A DNA stretch of 64,000 nt, from the NCBI GenBank assembly GCA_015056925.1, contig SVFJ01000005.1:1-64000 (forward strand), read 5' to 3'. The translations under genes and the position numbers were made by a program. The DNA comes from Lachnospiraceae bacterium (GTDB taxonomy: Bacteria; Bacillota; Clostridia; Lachnospirales; Lachnospiraceae). A model generated the notes under the pieces. That model saw nothing but the letters and a program-made list of their open reading frames with translations. It had not been told where the DNA came from and searched no databases. This document shows, one piece after another, positions 1 through 8,728 of this stretch. The first letter of the stretch is position 1, and every line of letters begins with the position of its first letter.

Positions 1-31
1 TTTTCTTACTGTAAGCTAAAGCATTTTTCAC

Positions 32-57
32 CACCCGCATAGCAGGTGGTTTTTTAG
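32..57 (+). terminator. Rho-independent terminator of an upstream rightward gene
   Basis: ACCACC and GGTGGT form a 6-bp stem with a 9-base loop (sequence seen), followed directly by a run of T on the + strand. It should end a rightward transcript whose gene lies left of the window. No gene inside the window uses it. Confidence 0.7.
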
Positions 58-173
58 TATTTGGGCTCCATTTTTCGGAACTCGAAAAACTCCGTCCCAA
101 ATACAGGGCCCTGCCCTAACAATAAAAGGAGCCCGCCGAAGCAGACTCCCTCTTACTTGTTAGGAAATTCCTA

Positions 174-461
174 TTATGACTCTTCACAGCCACATGTACC
201 CTGGCTCTGGAAGTTTGTATAATTTCTTGTCTGAATGAAAGTATCATTGCAGCCGCAGCCACAATCACAATCACAATCACAATCATTATCATTACGTAAA
301 ATCTGATGTGATATGCAATTTGACGTCTCATGGCAGTTATTACTGCGGCAATCGTTACGTCTTTCATCACATCCGCATTGACAAGAATTTTCTCTTTTGT
401 AACAGCATCTTTGATTATTCTGCAATCCGAAGAATAACAATAAGACCCATAAACATGACAT
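174..461 (-). CDS. Cys-rich small protein with N-terminal hydrophobic segment
   Basis: A 95-residue protein. The ATG at 461 is preceded by AAAGGAG at nine bases, so I prefer it to the TTG at 470. Residues 2-13 are hydrophobic (LWVLLLFF) and could be a short membrane anchor. The rest is rich in Cys, Asp and Asn, including the run CDCDCDCGCGC and the end GTCGCEES. The pattern suggests metal binding or disulfides, but I do not recognise a named family and do not assign a function. The gene stands alone, left of the DUF5662 gene and on the same strand. The repetitive codons make the overlapping frames open as well; those are treated as shadows. Confidence 0.6.
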   Translation of the reverse strand: MSCLWVLLLFFGLQNNQRCCYKRENSCQCGCDERRNDCRSNNCHETSNCISHQILRNDNDCDCDCDCGCGCNDTFIQTRNYTNFQSQGTCGCEES

Positions 462-496
462 ATTTATCAACTCCTTTAATATACTATATGAGTTGA

Positions 497-1051
497 TTAC
501 ATTTGGGTTCCTACTTTTCCATGCTTTCTTAAAATATCATACTTAATATAATCAAAGGTCTTCTTCTCTCCCTCATCAGCCAGCATATGAAGTAAAAACT
601 CCAACTCTCTTTGCGTCTCTTCATGAATCAGACCTGTAGGATTGCCATTCTCGTAATACTTAAGCGGCATATCATCCGTATAATTCTCTTTATTATAGTT
701 CTTAGACGCAGCAACTCTGTCAATAAACATCTCCAGCATATACTTCTTGGGCATCCTTGCCGGAATCATCTTACCGCCCTCTCTGGAGCTGTAATCCAGC
801 CAATACTCATAATGATGCTTATTGCGTCCCTTATGATGAAGCCATGCTGTCGAATAGCCAATTGCCAGTCGCTCTGCATTATTAGGGCTCTGCACTCCTT
901 GATAATACTTGGCACCAACCTTGAATTCTGTTGGCGTATATTTTGATAAATCGTGTGTGATTCCCTGCCAATATAATCCAACATAGAAACAGCCCTTCAT
1001 AACCAACAGCTTATGCTGTGTGATTGTCACAAAATGTTTCCACGCACTCAT
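497..1051 (-). CDS. DUF5662 family protein
   Basis: A 184-residue protein of the DUF5662 type, common in Clostridia and their phages. Recognisable features are an N-terminal HDLSKYTP segment and a His-rich HHKGRNKHHYEYW segment, which could form a metal site; function is unknown. It starts with MSAWKHF just one base after the stop of the upstream GH13-like gene (1053), so the two are probably co-transcribed leftward. No signal peptide or membrane segment is seen. Confidence 0.8.
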   Translation of the reverse strand: MSAWKHFVTITQHKLLVMKGCFYVGLYWQGITHDLSKYTPTEFKVGAKYYQGVQSPNNAERLAIGYSTAWLHHKGRNKHHYEYWLDYSSREGGKMIPARMPKKYMLEMFIDRVAASKNYNKENYTDDMPLKYYENGNPTGLIHEETQRELEFLLHMLADEGEKKTFDYIKYDILRKHGKVGTQM

Positions 1052-1052
1052 C

Positions 1053-2933
1053 TTACTTCTTACCTTTCTTAGCTCTTGTCTTCTTACAGCCTGCCAAAAC
1101 CTTCACACTTCTGGATGTAACCTGCATCTGCGTCCTACCTGCCTCAAATGTCTTACCCGTATCGACCTCTGCCGTATCAAACACGCACTCCCACTGATAA
1201 TCCTTAGGTAATGCCGGAAGTGCAAGCTCTTTACTCTCCCAATGCATATTATATGCCAGATACACAAAATCATCCTGCTGGGTCTTTCCTGCAAATCTAC
1301 TATAATACATCATCGCAATATGTCTATTATAGTTCTCCATGCCCACACGCCATGCTTCCTCACCATGATATGACAAATCCGGATAGCCGTATCCATACTT
1401 ATCCATCATCGTTAATGGATTATCGGTATGCAATATCGGATGTTCCTTACGAAACGCTATTAACTCCTTCGTAAATGTAAAAATGTCCTGGTTCTTACGA
1501 AGACCACTCCAATCCAGCCATGTCATCTCATTATCCTGACAATAGGCGTTGTTATTGCCCTGCTGTGTATTACAGAACTCGTCTCCTGCCAACAGCAATG
1601 GCGTTGCCTGTGCTGTCATTAAAAAGCTTAATGCATTCTTCATCTGTTTCTTGCGAAGCTGCATAATCTGTTTCTTACGTGTTGCACCCTCTGCACCACA
1701 GTTCCAGCTATAGTTATAATCTGTTCCATCCTGATTATTCTCACCATTTGCCTCATTATGCTTTCTATCATAAGACACAAGGTCATTTAAAGTGAATCCA
1801 TAATAATTCGTAATGAAATGTACGATTCCACACTTTGGATTCTGATTACTCATATGATAACGGAATCCTTTGAGCATGTCCTCATCACCCTTCAAAAACC
1901 GTCTTGCATCTTTCATAAAATCTTCACGATAATAAGCAAGATTCTTATATCTAGGTGTTTCTGTATAATCATATATCTCATCCAGATTAAAATCATCACT
2001 CATAATCTTGGTGTTTGCAAATATAGGCTCTGTTGCAATCAATGTTACAGGAAGGTCTGCCCCCTTCAAATGAAAACCATCAATCTTATATTCTAATACC
2101 CAATGCTTCAACACTTCCAATATATATGCCTGACGAATCTCTCTAGGGAAATAGAACTGTAAAATCACTTCCAAGCCATTCTTATGAAACTCTCTTACCA
2201 GCTCCTTAAACTCCGTACAAGCATCATTACCTGCCGCATAGGAAGCCTTTGGTGCAAAATACCACCCCTTCTTAAAGCCCCAGTAATTCAGTTTATAATC
2301 TGTCTTACCTGACTCCAGATTCTCTAACGGCTCATCTATATGCTGTACCTGATACTCCATGGAATGAATATCCACGCCGGTCTCGCACTCTTCAAACTCA
2401 TAGATTGGCAGAAGCTCCACTCCTGTAATACCAAGCTCTTTTAAATAGTCCAGCTTCTCCATCAATCCCTTAAAGGTTCCCTTATGCTTTACCTTAGAAG
2501 ACTTATGCTGAGTAAATCCTCTGACATGCAAGCAATATAAAATACTATCCTGATACAGAATATGCAACGGCGTTGTTCTCTGCCAGTCAAAGTGCGGCTG
2601 ATAAATACCTCCGCGTATCACAACATCACCTGCTGCAGCCCCTTGCCAAACCTCATTACCGCACACCTTCTTAGCATATGGGTCTGTCAGTTCAGTGTCT
2701 CCAATATAATAGTTATATTCATAATTTTCTGCTTCTATATCTTCAATAAAAAGAGAAGAAATATTCCCTACCCGATTTTGGGCATCAAAAGGAATCCTTT
2801 CTTCTTCTTTTGTTTTCTTATTATATAAAATGATACCGCATTCCCTCTCTACAGAATTCACCATCGAGAAATTAATACCATTGCTTTTTCTTGTTGCTCC
2901 TAATGGATATGGCTGTCCCTTTTTAATACGCAT
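1053..2933 (-). CDS. GH13 isoamylase/GlgX-like protein, probably catalytically dead
   Basis: About 626 residues from MRKI-type start MRIKKGQPYPLG at 2933, which begins the usual debranching-enzyme N-terminal domain. Family landmarks are present: LHVRGFTQH, GVELLPIYEFEE and GFTLNDLVSY followed by HNEANGE. The conserved catalytic regions are altered. Region I (DVVYNH in active enzymes) reads QFYFPRE. The nucleophile motif GFRFDLA reads GFHLKGA. The acid/base motif LIAEPWD aligns with IMSDDFN, and TAHDGFTL reads TNYYGFTL. All three catalytic carboxylates are therefore changed, which argues for a glucan-binding or regulatory pseudoenzyme. It is cytoplasmic, with no signal peptide. The ORF-track start at 2966 adds 11 residues without support. 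Confidence 0.8.
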   Translation of the reverse strand: MRIKKGQPYPLGATRKSNGINFSMVNSVERECGIILYNKKTKEEERIPFDAQNRVGNISSLFIEDIEAENYEYNYYIGDTELTDPYAKKVCGNEVWQGAAAGDVVIRGGIYQPHFDWQRTTPLHILYQDSILYCLHVRGFTQHKSSKVKHKGTFKGLMEKLDYLKELGITGVELLPIYEFEECETGVDIHSMEYQVQHIDEPLENLESGKTDYKLNYWGFKKGWYFAPKASYAAGNDACTEFKELVREFHKNGLEVILQFYFPREIRQAYILEVLKHWVLEYKIDGFHLKGADLPVTLIATEPIFANTKIMSDDFNLDEIYDYTETPRYKNLAYYREDFMKDARRFLKGDEDMLKGFRYHMSNQNPKCGIVHFITNYYGFTLNDLVSYDRKHNEANGENNQDGTDYNYSWNCGAEGATRKKQIMQLRKKQMKNALSFLMTAQATPLLLAGDEFCNTQQGNNNAYCQDNEMTWLDWSGLRKNQDIFTFTKELIAFRKEHPILHTDNPLTMMDKYGYGYPDLSYHGEEAWRVGMENYNRHIAMMYYSRFAGKTQQDDFVYLAYNMHWESKELALPALPKDYQWECVFDTAEVDTGKTFEAGRTQMQVTSRSVKVLAGCKKTRAKKGKK

Positions 2934-2999
2934 ACTTACTCTCACTCTCTTTATAATCGAGAGCATTATATCATATTTTATAGAAAAATCCTATATTTA

Positions 3000-3740
3000 T
3001 TATAGTAAACGTGGAAGAATTTTATTTACCTCTCCCTTTACCGCAAAATCCAATTTTGCTCGAACCGCGGAAGGATTATGCCCAATCGCCATCCTCTTTT
3101 GCGTCACATACCTATCAGTCTTATATTTAATTTCCTCATCGGTAAAAATCCATCCAAGATACAATACCATATCTGCCCTCTCTAAAGCATGTACCGCTCT
3201 TGTTAGCACCTCATCATTCACTCTCTCGTCAATCAGGCGAATCCCGGGTCTAATCGGCGACTGACACTCGTCACATAATGAAACCCCTTCACTTTTAATC
3301 ATATAGCTGTTATTAAACATCTTATGGCATTTCGTGCAATGATTCTCATTCAGGCTTCCATGAAGATTGATAATATTATTCAATCCCATATATTTAGGCA
3401 CCTCATGATAATTTGTATTAATAATCGCTTTCAGCTTTCCCTTATCCTGTAATTGCTTCAATGCATCATGGGTTGCCGTCGGATTCACCTGCATGGATGC
3501 AATTTCCTTCTTATAAAACTGGTAAAACTTTTCTCTCTTTGCTGAATAAAAGGCTCCTGTTAACATCTCCTCCGGTGCATAACCATACTCATCTTCCACC
3601 CGGTAAGTTTCCTCATTATCCAGAAGTGCCTTTCCTCCACCCTCTAACACCATCTCGATTCCCAAAACTGCCACAATATTATCTGCCTCATTCAAATGAT
3701 GCTTCATCCATTTCAGGGTGTTTTCAATATTATTATTCAA
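3000..3740 (-). CDS. Sir2-like (sirtuin-family) protein, atypical
   Basis: I choose a TTG start at 3740 because AAAGGAGG lies six bases upstream; the ORF-track extension to 3785 has no ribosome binding site. This gives 246 residues. Sirtuin features seen are IINTNYHEV (where active enzymes have TQNIDGLH), the catalytic-type LHGS, and a zinc ribbon CTKC...CDEC with IRPGIRL after it. The usual NAD motif GAGxSxxSGIPDFRG is not recognisable; the region reads VLGIEMVLEGGG. It belongs to an odd Firmicute Sir2 subgroup whose deacetylase activity is uncertain. It is divergent from the DUF1292 gene. Confidence 0.75.
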   Translation of the reverse strand: MNNNIENTLKWMKHHLNEADNIVAVLGIEMVLEGGGKALLDNEETYRVEDEYGYAPEEMLTGAFYSAKREKFYQFYKKEIASMQVNPTATHDALKQLQDKGKLKAIINTNYHEVPKYMGLNNIINLHGSLNENHCTKCHKMFNNSYMIKSEGVSLCDECQSPIRPGIRLIDERVNDEVLTRAVHALERADMVLYLGWIFTDEEIKYKTDRYVTQKRMAIGHNPSAVRAKLDFAVKGEVNKILPRLL

Positions 3741-4015
3741 GATAATCCTCCTTTCTTCCCAAAATGCATTGTTAAAAATAGTCAATTGACTTCTTGCATT
3801 CCTTATAAGTATAGCACATTTTTTTTACAATGAGCAACATATTGTCTGACTTTTATTATTTTTAACACCTTTTTGTAATTTATTTTTCTTTTTTATTTGT
3901 GCAATTTGTAAAATTCTCATAAATATCGTCTTTTCTTCTTGCCTTATCCAAATCCCTTCGCTAAAATAGATAGTAAGGAAATATTTTTACATTTAAGAAA
4001 GGCATGGTATTTAAA

Positions 4016-4348
4016 ATGGCAAAAAATAAATCAAATGGTTATGACGATGAAGAGATGACCGTTGAATTGGAATTGGATGACGGCGAAAAGGTTACCTGTG
4101 CTATTATCACAATTCTTACAGTTGACAAGCAGGATTACATCGTTCTTCTTCCTTTAGATGAAGATGGCAATAATGACGATGGAGAGGTCTGGTTCTACCG
4201 CTATTCCGAGAATGAAGACGACCCAAATGAAGAACCGGTATTAGGATATATCGACGATGATGAAGAGTATGAAAATGTTGCCGATGCATTCGATGAATAT
4301 TTAGATAATGTGGAGTTTGATGAAGTAGTTAACGAAGATAAGGAGTAG
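4016..4348 (+). CDS. DUF1292 family protein (YrzB-like)
   Basis: An acidic 110-residue protein starting MAKNKSNG; the in-frame ATG at 4004 sits one base after AGAAAGG, so the ATG at 4016 is more plausible. The sequence shows the family pattern of an antiparallel strand region (VTCAIITILTVDKQDYIVLLPLD, shortened here in concept) followed by many Asp/Glu residues. DUF1292 proteins are widespread in Firmicutes and of unknown function. It is followed after five bases by the DUF2225 gene, so the pair is an operon. Confidence 0.85.
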   Translation: MAKNKSNGYDDEEMTVELELDDGEKVTCAIITILTVDKQDYIVLLPLDEDGNNDDGEVWFYRYSENEDDPNEEPVLGYIDDDEEYENVADAFDEYLDNVEFDEVVNEDKE

Positions 4349-4353
4349 GCCTT

Positions 4354-5145
4354 ATGGATGATAATGAAAAGACCCTGTTATTGGACCGTAATTACGAATG
4401 TCCAATCTGTGACAAGAAGATTAAAGCAAAGACAGTAAAAACAAATGTAGCAAAGTTCGTTGGTACAGAGATGGACTTGCGTCCTATTCACAGCAATATC
4501 AATGTAACAAAGTATGAAGTTGTTTCTTGCAATCACTGTGGTTATACTGCTATGATTAAGAATTTCTCTACTCTTTCCTCTTCTCAGCGTAAGCTGATTC
4601 GTGAAAAGATTCAGTCTAACTTTAAGCCTAGAGAGGAATTTACAGAGGATACCTATTCATATGACGTTGCAATCCAGCGATATAAGATGGCGCTTTTATG
4701 TGCTGTTACTAAGAATGGCAAAGGCAGTGAAATCGGTAATATCTGTTTAAAGCTCAGCTGGCTTTATCAGGATTTGGCTGATACCTTTGACGGCGAGGAT
4801 GAAGTAAGCGTTGCAAAGAAGGCTTCCCTTTTAGAAGAGGCAAAGAGCTTCCAAATCAGTGCATACGACAATCTGATGAATGCCCGCATGAACGAGGACT
4901 ATCCTATTGCCGGCATGAATGAAGCTACTTTGGATTACTTGCTGGCTTATCTTGGATATGTTAAGGGTGAATATACTACCGCTATGCAGTGCTTATCCAA
5001 CACGAATTCTACCAGAGGTATTAGTGACCGTCTGAAGGATAAGTGTTATGAATTAAAGCAGTTAATCTCAGCAAAGATCAAGGAAGAAAAGGGCGAAGGC
5101 GACGAGGACATAGATGCCGAAGCCGAAGAAGCTCCGGCGGAGTAA
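4354..5145 (+). CDS. DUF2225 family zinc-binding protein
   Basis: A 263-residue protein. A CPIC...CNHCGY zinc-ribbon pair lies at about residues 17-65, followed by a helical region with TPR-like spacing (residues 100-230) and an acidic tail ending EAEEAPAE. This layout is typical of DUF2225, a Firmicute family of unknown function. It overlaps nothing and ends only eight bases before the convergent helicase gene, so the two transcripts probably run into each other or share a terminator I do not see clearly. Confidence 0.85.
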   Translation: MDDNEKTLLLDRNYECPICDKKIKAKTVKTNVAKFVGTEMDLRPIHSNINVTKYEVVSCNHCGYTAMIKNFSTLSSSQRKLIREKIQSNFKPREEFTEDTYSYDVAIQRYKMALLCAVTKNGKGSEIGNICLKLSWLYQDLADTFDGEDEVSVAKKASLLEEAKSFQISAYDNLMNARMNEDYPIAGMNEATLDYLLAYLGYVKGEYTTAMQCLSNTNSTRGISDRLKDKCYELKQLISAKIKEEKGEGDEDIDAEAEEAPAE

Positions 5146-5153
5146 TCTGTTCA

Positions 5154-7040
5154 TTATTTTTTCGTAATTTCATTCATAAATCTGGAAGGCAGGTTATGAC
5201 CTGTCTTCTTTTTATTGTCTTCATCCGTCAAATAAAAAATAAACAGATTCTCCTTTGCCCTAGTCATTGCCACATAAAATAAACGTCTCTCCTCTTCTAT
5301 CTCAGTCTGCTTTTCTGCTCTTTTGTGGGGTACAACACCTTCATTGCAATCCGGCAGCACTACTACCTTCCATTCAAGTCCCTTTGACGCATGCATCGTA
5401 ACAATATCTACAGCATCTTCTACTGTCTGTATAGCCCCTTCCAAAACATTTTCATAATCTTCGATATGCGCAAGCCACTCCTTCAATGTCCCAAAGCCGG
5501 CTGCTTTCTTCTGCATATCCTCAAGCTGCTCCAAATAGATACTGTAATCCTCCTCATCCTCTTTTGCCTTTTTTATCAGATATTCCTCGTAACCGATTCC
5601 CTTTCTGATATAATTCACTGCTGCATATGGACTCATATTACGCAAAAACTTAAGCTGTTGGTAAAGATTCTCTATATTCTGCCTTACATACTCCTTACCT
5701 TGATAAGAGTCCAAAAGCTCTGCCTTGGAAAAGCGTTTCATTGGAACACTTCCACGACTGATATACCTGACCGGCTTATTCATAATCCGATAAAAATCCT
5801 GTATATCATTCTCATACACGGCATACCTGATATAGGAAAAAATATCCTTTGCCACCGGAATTTCATAAATATTTCGCAGTTTCTCCCTCATACGAAAGGG
5901 TATTTTTTCCCTTAATAATCGGTCTGCTATATCGGATGGACTGATATTGGTTCTGTAGATAATTGCAATATCGTTATAGCATGCGCCCTCCTGCCCCATA
6001 TACTGTTTAATCAGGGCAATAATATTCTCTTCCTGCTGTGCCCTTGATAAAAAGCTCTGTAATCGCACACCATCCAACGCCTTATTTTGAGCAGATATTT
6101 CCTTGGCAAAACGGCTCTTATTACGTTCAATCAGTCTACCTGCCTGCTCTACAATTCCCTGCTTACTTCTATAGTTCACATTCAAAAGCACTCTCTTCGC
6201 ATCCGGATAATCCTCAAAAAATTGAAACATCAGCTCCGGCTTAGAGCCTCGAAAACCATATATCGCCTGGTCATCATCCCCAACAGCAAAAATGTGATTC
6301 TGTGGCTTTGCAAGCATCTGTATTACCTCATATTGCAACGGATTAATATCCTGAAACTCATCAATTAAAATATATTCAAAGCGCTCCTGCCACTGCTTTA
6401 ATATATCAGGACGCTCCAAAAGCACCTGACGACACAATAAAAGCATATCATCAAAATCGACCTTCTTACGGTGCCTCATTTCCAATTGATACGCTCTGTA
6501 AATTTGTAAAAATTCCTCCTTGGGGCATACCTCACTTGCATAATTCTCAGGACTTGCTCCTAAGTTCTTGAAACGACTAATTTCTGACAACACCTTTGAC
6601 AAATATTCTGTATCAGGGGATATGCTGCCATCTTCGTCCTTTTTATTCATTTGGTTTAATTGTTTGTTTGGAATCTTCTTAAGAATCTCTGCAAGAAGCC
6701 TATACTTCTCACTCTCTTTGACAATGCTTGACGCATTGAAGGAATAGATTTGTCTTAGAATATGGAAAAAAATAGAATGAAACGTACCAAAAACTACAGG
6801 ATAGAAATTCTCATCCATAATCCTACGAAAACGCTGCTGCATCTCTGAAGCAGCCGCTTTTGTAAAGGTTATAACTAAAATCTTCTCTGGTGAAATTCTA
6901 TTCTGTGTAATTAAATGTTTAATACGCTGGGTAATCACGAAGGTTTTACCGGAGCCGGGACCTGCTAAGACTAGCATAGGCCCCTCTCCGTGTGTAATTG
7001 CTTTAGACTGGGCTTCGTTAACAGTCAGCTCATTATGCAT
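5154..7040 (-). CDS. UvrD/PcrA-like ATP-dependent DNA helicase
   Basis: A 628-residue superfamily 1A helicase, shorter than PcrA/UvrD (about 720-750). Seen motifs: GPGSGKT (Walker A, about residue 29), LIDEFQD (Walker B), [24 protein letters not shown] and [12 protein letters not shown]. It unwinds DNA 3'-5' using ATP; the particular repair or replication role is not shown by the sequence. Its ATG overlaps the last eight bases of gltX, so translation is probably coupled to it. Confidence 0.92.
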   Translation of the reverse strand: MHNELTVNEAQSKAITHGEGPMLVLAGPGSGKTFVITQRIKHLITQNRISPEKILVITFTKAAASEMQQRFRRIMDENFYPVVFGTFHSIFFHILRQIYSFNASSIVKESEKYRLLAEILKKIPNKQLNQMNKKDEDGSISPDTEYLSKVLSEISRFKNLGASPENYASEVCPKEEFLQIYRAYQLEMRHRKKVDFDDMLLLCRQVLLERPDILKQWQERFEYILIDEFQDINPLQYEVIQMLAKPQNHIFAVGDDDQAIYGFRGSKPELMFQFFEDYPDAKRVLLNVNYRSKQGIVEQAGRLIERNKSRFAKEISAQNKALDGVRLQSFLSRAQQEENIIALIKQYMGQEGACYNDIAIIYRTNISPSDIADRLLREKIPFRMREKLRNIYEIPVAKDIFSYIRYAVYENDIQDFYRIMNKPVRYISRGSVPMKRFSKAELLDSYQGKEYVRQNIENLYQQLKFLRNMSPYAAVNYIRKGIGYEEYLIKKAKEDEEDYSIYLEQLEDMQKKAAGFGTLKEWLAHIEDYENVLEGAIQTVEDAVDIVTMHASKGLEWKVVVLPDCNEGVVPHKRAEKQTEIEEERRLFYVAMTRAKENLFIFYLTDEDNKKKTGHNLPSRFMNEITKK

Positions 7041-8490
7041 TCTGTAATAACTCGATTCCCTTCTTGATACGTTTAATTGTCTCTTCTTTTCCTAAAATTT
7101 CCATAATCTCAGTTGCTCCTGCAGGTGTCATCTGCATACCGGAAGCAGCTGTTCTGATTGGCCACATTACATAGCCGTTCTTTACATCCTTCTCTGCTAC
7201 ATAAGATAAGAGAAGCTGATATAAAGCGTCATTAGAGTAGTCCTCCTGTGCCTCAAGCATCGGAAGAACATCCTTTAATACCTCAAGTGAAGACTCTGCT
7301 GTCGTCTTCATCTTCTTATGGGTATACATAGCGATGTCATACTCAGGAAGCTCCTCAAAGAAAGTAATCAATGGCATGATATCAGGGAATACCTCTATAC
7401 GTGTCTGTACCATCTTCGCAATCTTCTTGAAATCAAAATCCTTAGTAAGAACCTGCTTCATATATGGTAATGCCATCTCGTAGAACTTATCCTCGTCCAT
7501 TGCCTTGATGTACTCGCCATTCATCCACTTAAGCTTACCCATATCAAATACGGATGGGGACTTATTGATTCTTCTGTAATCAAAGCTCTCAATTAACTCC
7601 TGTAATGAGAAAATCTCTCTGTTATCCTCAGGACTCCATCCAAGAAGCGCAATATAGTTTACAACTGCTTCCGGTAAGAATCCCTGCTCAATAATATCCT
7701 CAAAAGAAGAATGTCCGCTTCTCTTGCTTAACTTCTTATGGTCTTCATCTGTAATTAATGGAAGATGCACATAAACAGGAATCTCCCATCCAAATGCCTC
7801 ATATAATCTGTTGTACTTTGGTGTAGATGAAAGGTACTCATTACCTCTTACTACATGTGTAATCTCCATTAAATGGTCATCTACTACGTTAGCAAAGTTA
7901 TAAGTTGGATATCCGTCAGACTTAATCAGAATCATATCATCAAGCTCTGAATTATCTACGCTGATATCTCCGTATAACTCGTCATGGAAAGTAGTTGTAC
8001 CCTCTGTAGGGTTATTCTGTCTTACTACATAAGGAATACCGCTTGCAAGCTTTGCCTCTACCTCTTCCTTAGAAAGTCCAAGACAGTGCTTATCATATAC
8101 AGTAATCTCCTTACCCTCTACAACCTCAGACTTAAGTGAGGCAAGTCTTTCCTTGTCGCAGAAGCAGTAATAAGCCTCTCCCTTATCAATAAGCTCCTTT
8201 GCGTACTGCATGTAAATACCTGCATTCACACGCTCACTCTGTACATAAGGGCCATATCCCTTATCCTTATCAGGACCTTCGTCGTACTCAAGTCCTGTTG
8301 CCTTCAAGGTGTTATGAATTATCTCTACAGCACCCTCTACATAGCGTTCTCTATCTGTATCCTCGATACGGAAAATAAAATCTCCATTATCATGCTTTGC
8401 AATCAAAAACTCATATAAAGCCGACCTTAAGTTACCAACATGCATTCTACCTGTTGGGCTTGGTGCAAATCTACATCTAACTTTGCTCAT
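7033..8490 (-). CDS. gltX: Glutamyl-tRNA synthetase
   Basis: A 485-residue class I synthetase that charges tRNA-Glu (and possibly tRNA-Gln, if the organism uses the amidotransferase route). The HIGH-type motif appears in [15 protein letters not shown] near the N-terminus and the KMSKS motif as KLSKRSG at about residue 250. Length is normal for bacterial GltX. The start is supported by AGGAGG seven bases upstream. A strongly structured segment lies 30-180 bases upstream in the same transcript direction. The helicase gene follows with an overlap. Confidence 0.95.
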   Translation of the reverse strand: MSKVRCRFAPSPTGRMHVGNLRSALYEFLIAKHDNGDFIFRIEDTDRERYVEGAVEIIHNTLKATGLEYDEGPDKDKGYGPYVQSERVNAGIYMQYAKELIDKGEAYYCFCDKERLASLKSEVVEGKEITVYDKHCLGLSKEEVEAKLASGIPYVVRQNNPTEGTTTFHDELYGDISVDNSELDDMILIKSDGYPTYNFANVVDDHLMEITHVVRGNEYLSSTPKYNRLYEAFGWEIPVYVHLPLITDEDHKKLSKRSGHSSFEDIIEQGFLPEAVVNYIALLGWSPEDNREIFSLQELIESFDYRRINKSPSVFDMGKLKWMNGEYIKAMDEDKFYEMALPYMKQVLTKDFDFKKIAKMVQTRIEVFPDIMPLITFFEELPEYDIAMYTHKKMKTTAESSLEVLKDVLPMLEAQEDYSNDALYQLLLSYVAEKDVKNGYVMWPIRTAASGMQMTPAGATEIMEILGKEETIKRIKKGIELLQNA

Positions 8491-8520
8491 GATGTACCTC
8501 CTAATTTTATTGAAACTATG

Positions 8521-8680
8521 ACTCCACTACGTTCCATCATAGTTCGCGTATATCGTCAAATGCTTGCTACGCAAGCACACATAATTCAAATGGACACATC
8601 ATTGCTTAAAATCCTGATGTGCCCATATGAATCATGTCTGCTACGCAGACACTTGACTCATAATGTCCGCGAATATTATA
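8521..8680 (-). other. Multi-hairpin structured segment between hydrogenase gene and gltX
   Basis: Four nested or adjacent inverted repeats are visible: TTCGCG/CGCGAA (8543-8548 with 8668-8673) enclosing TGCTTGC-TAC-GCAAGCA (8561-8577), a 17-bp hairpin with two imperfections (8585-8601 with 8615-8631), and TGTCTGC-TAC-GCAGACA (8635-8651). A smaller ACTATGA/TCATAGT pair lies at 8515-8543. In the 17-bp hairpin, and in the flanks of the last one, the odd pair is A-C on the + strand but G-U on the - strand. That fits an RNA made leftward. It could be a gltX leader element, a hydrogenase 3' end or a genomic repeat. It does not look like a T-box. Confidence 0.55.
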
Positions 8681-8728
8681 ACCTGTTTTACATAAAAATT
8701 CCAGTATTATTGTGTAATATCTAAAATA

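Noticed and set aside
116-370. 84-residue ORF opposite the Cys-rich gene
   Set aside because: Low-complexity IVIVIV run comes from the repeated bases of the Cys-rich gene in another frame; no ribosome binding site.
8521-8680. T-box riboswitch before gltX
   Set aside because: No specifier stem or T-box sequence (TGGNACCGCG) is seen.
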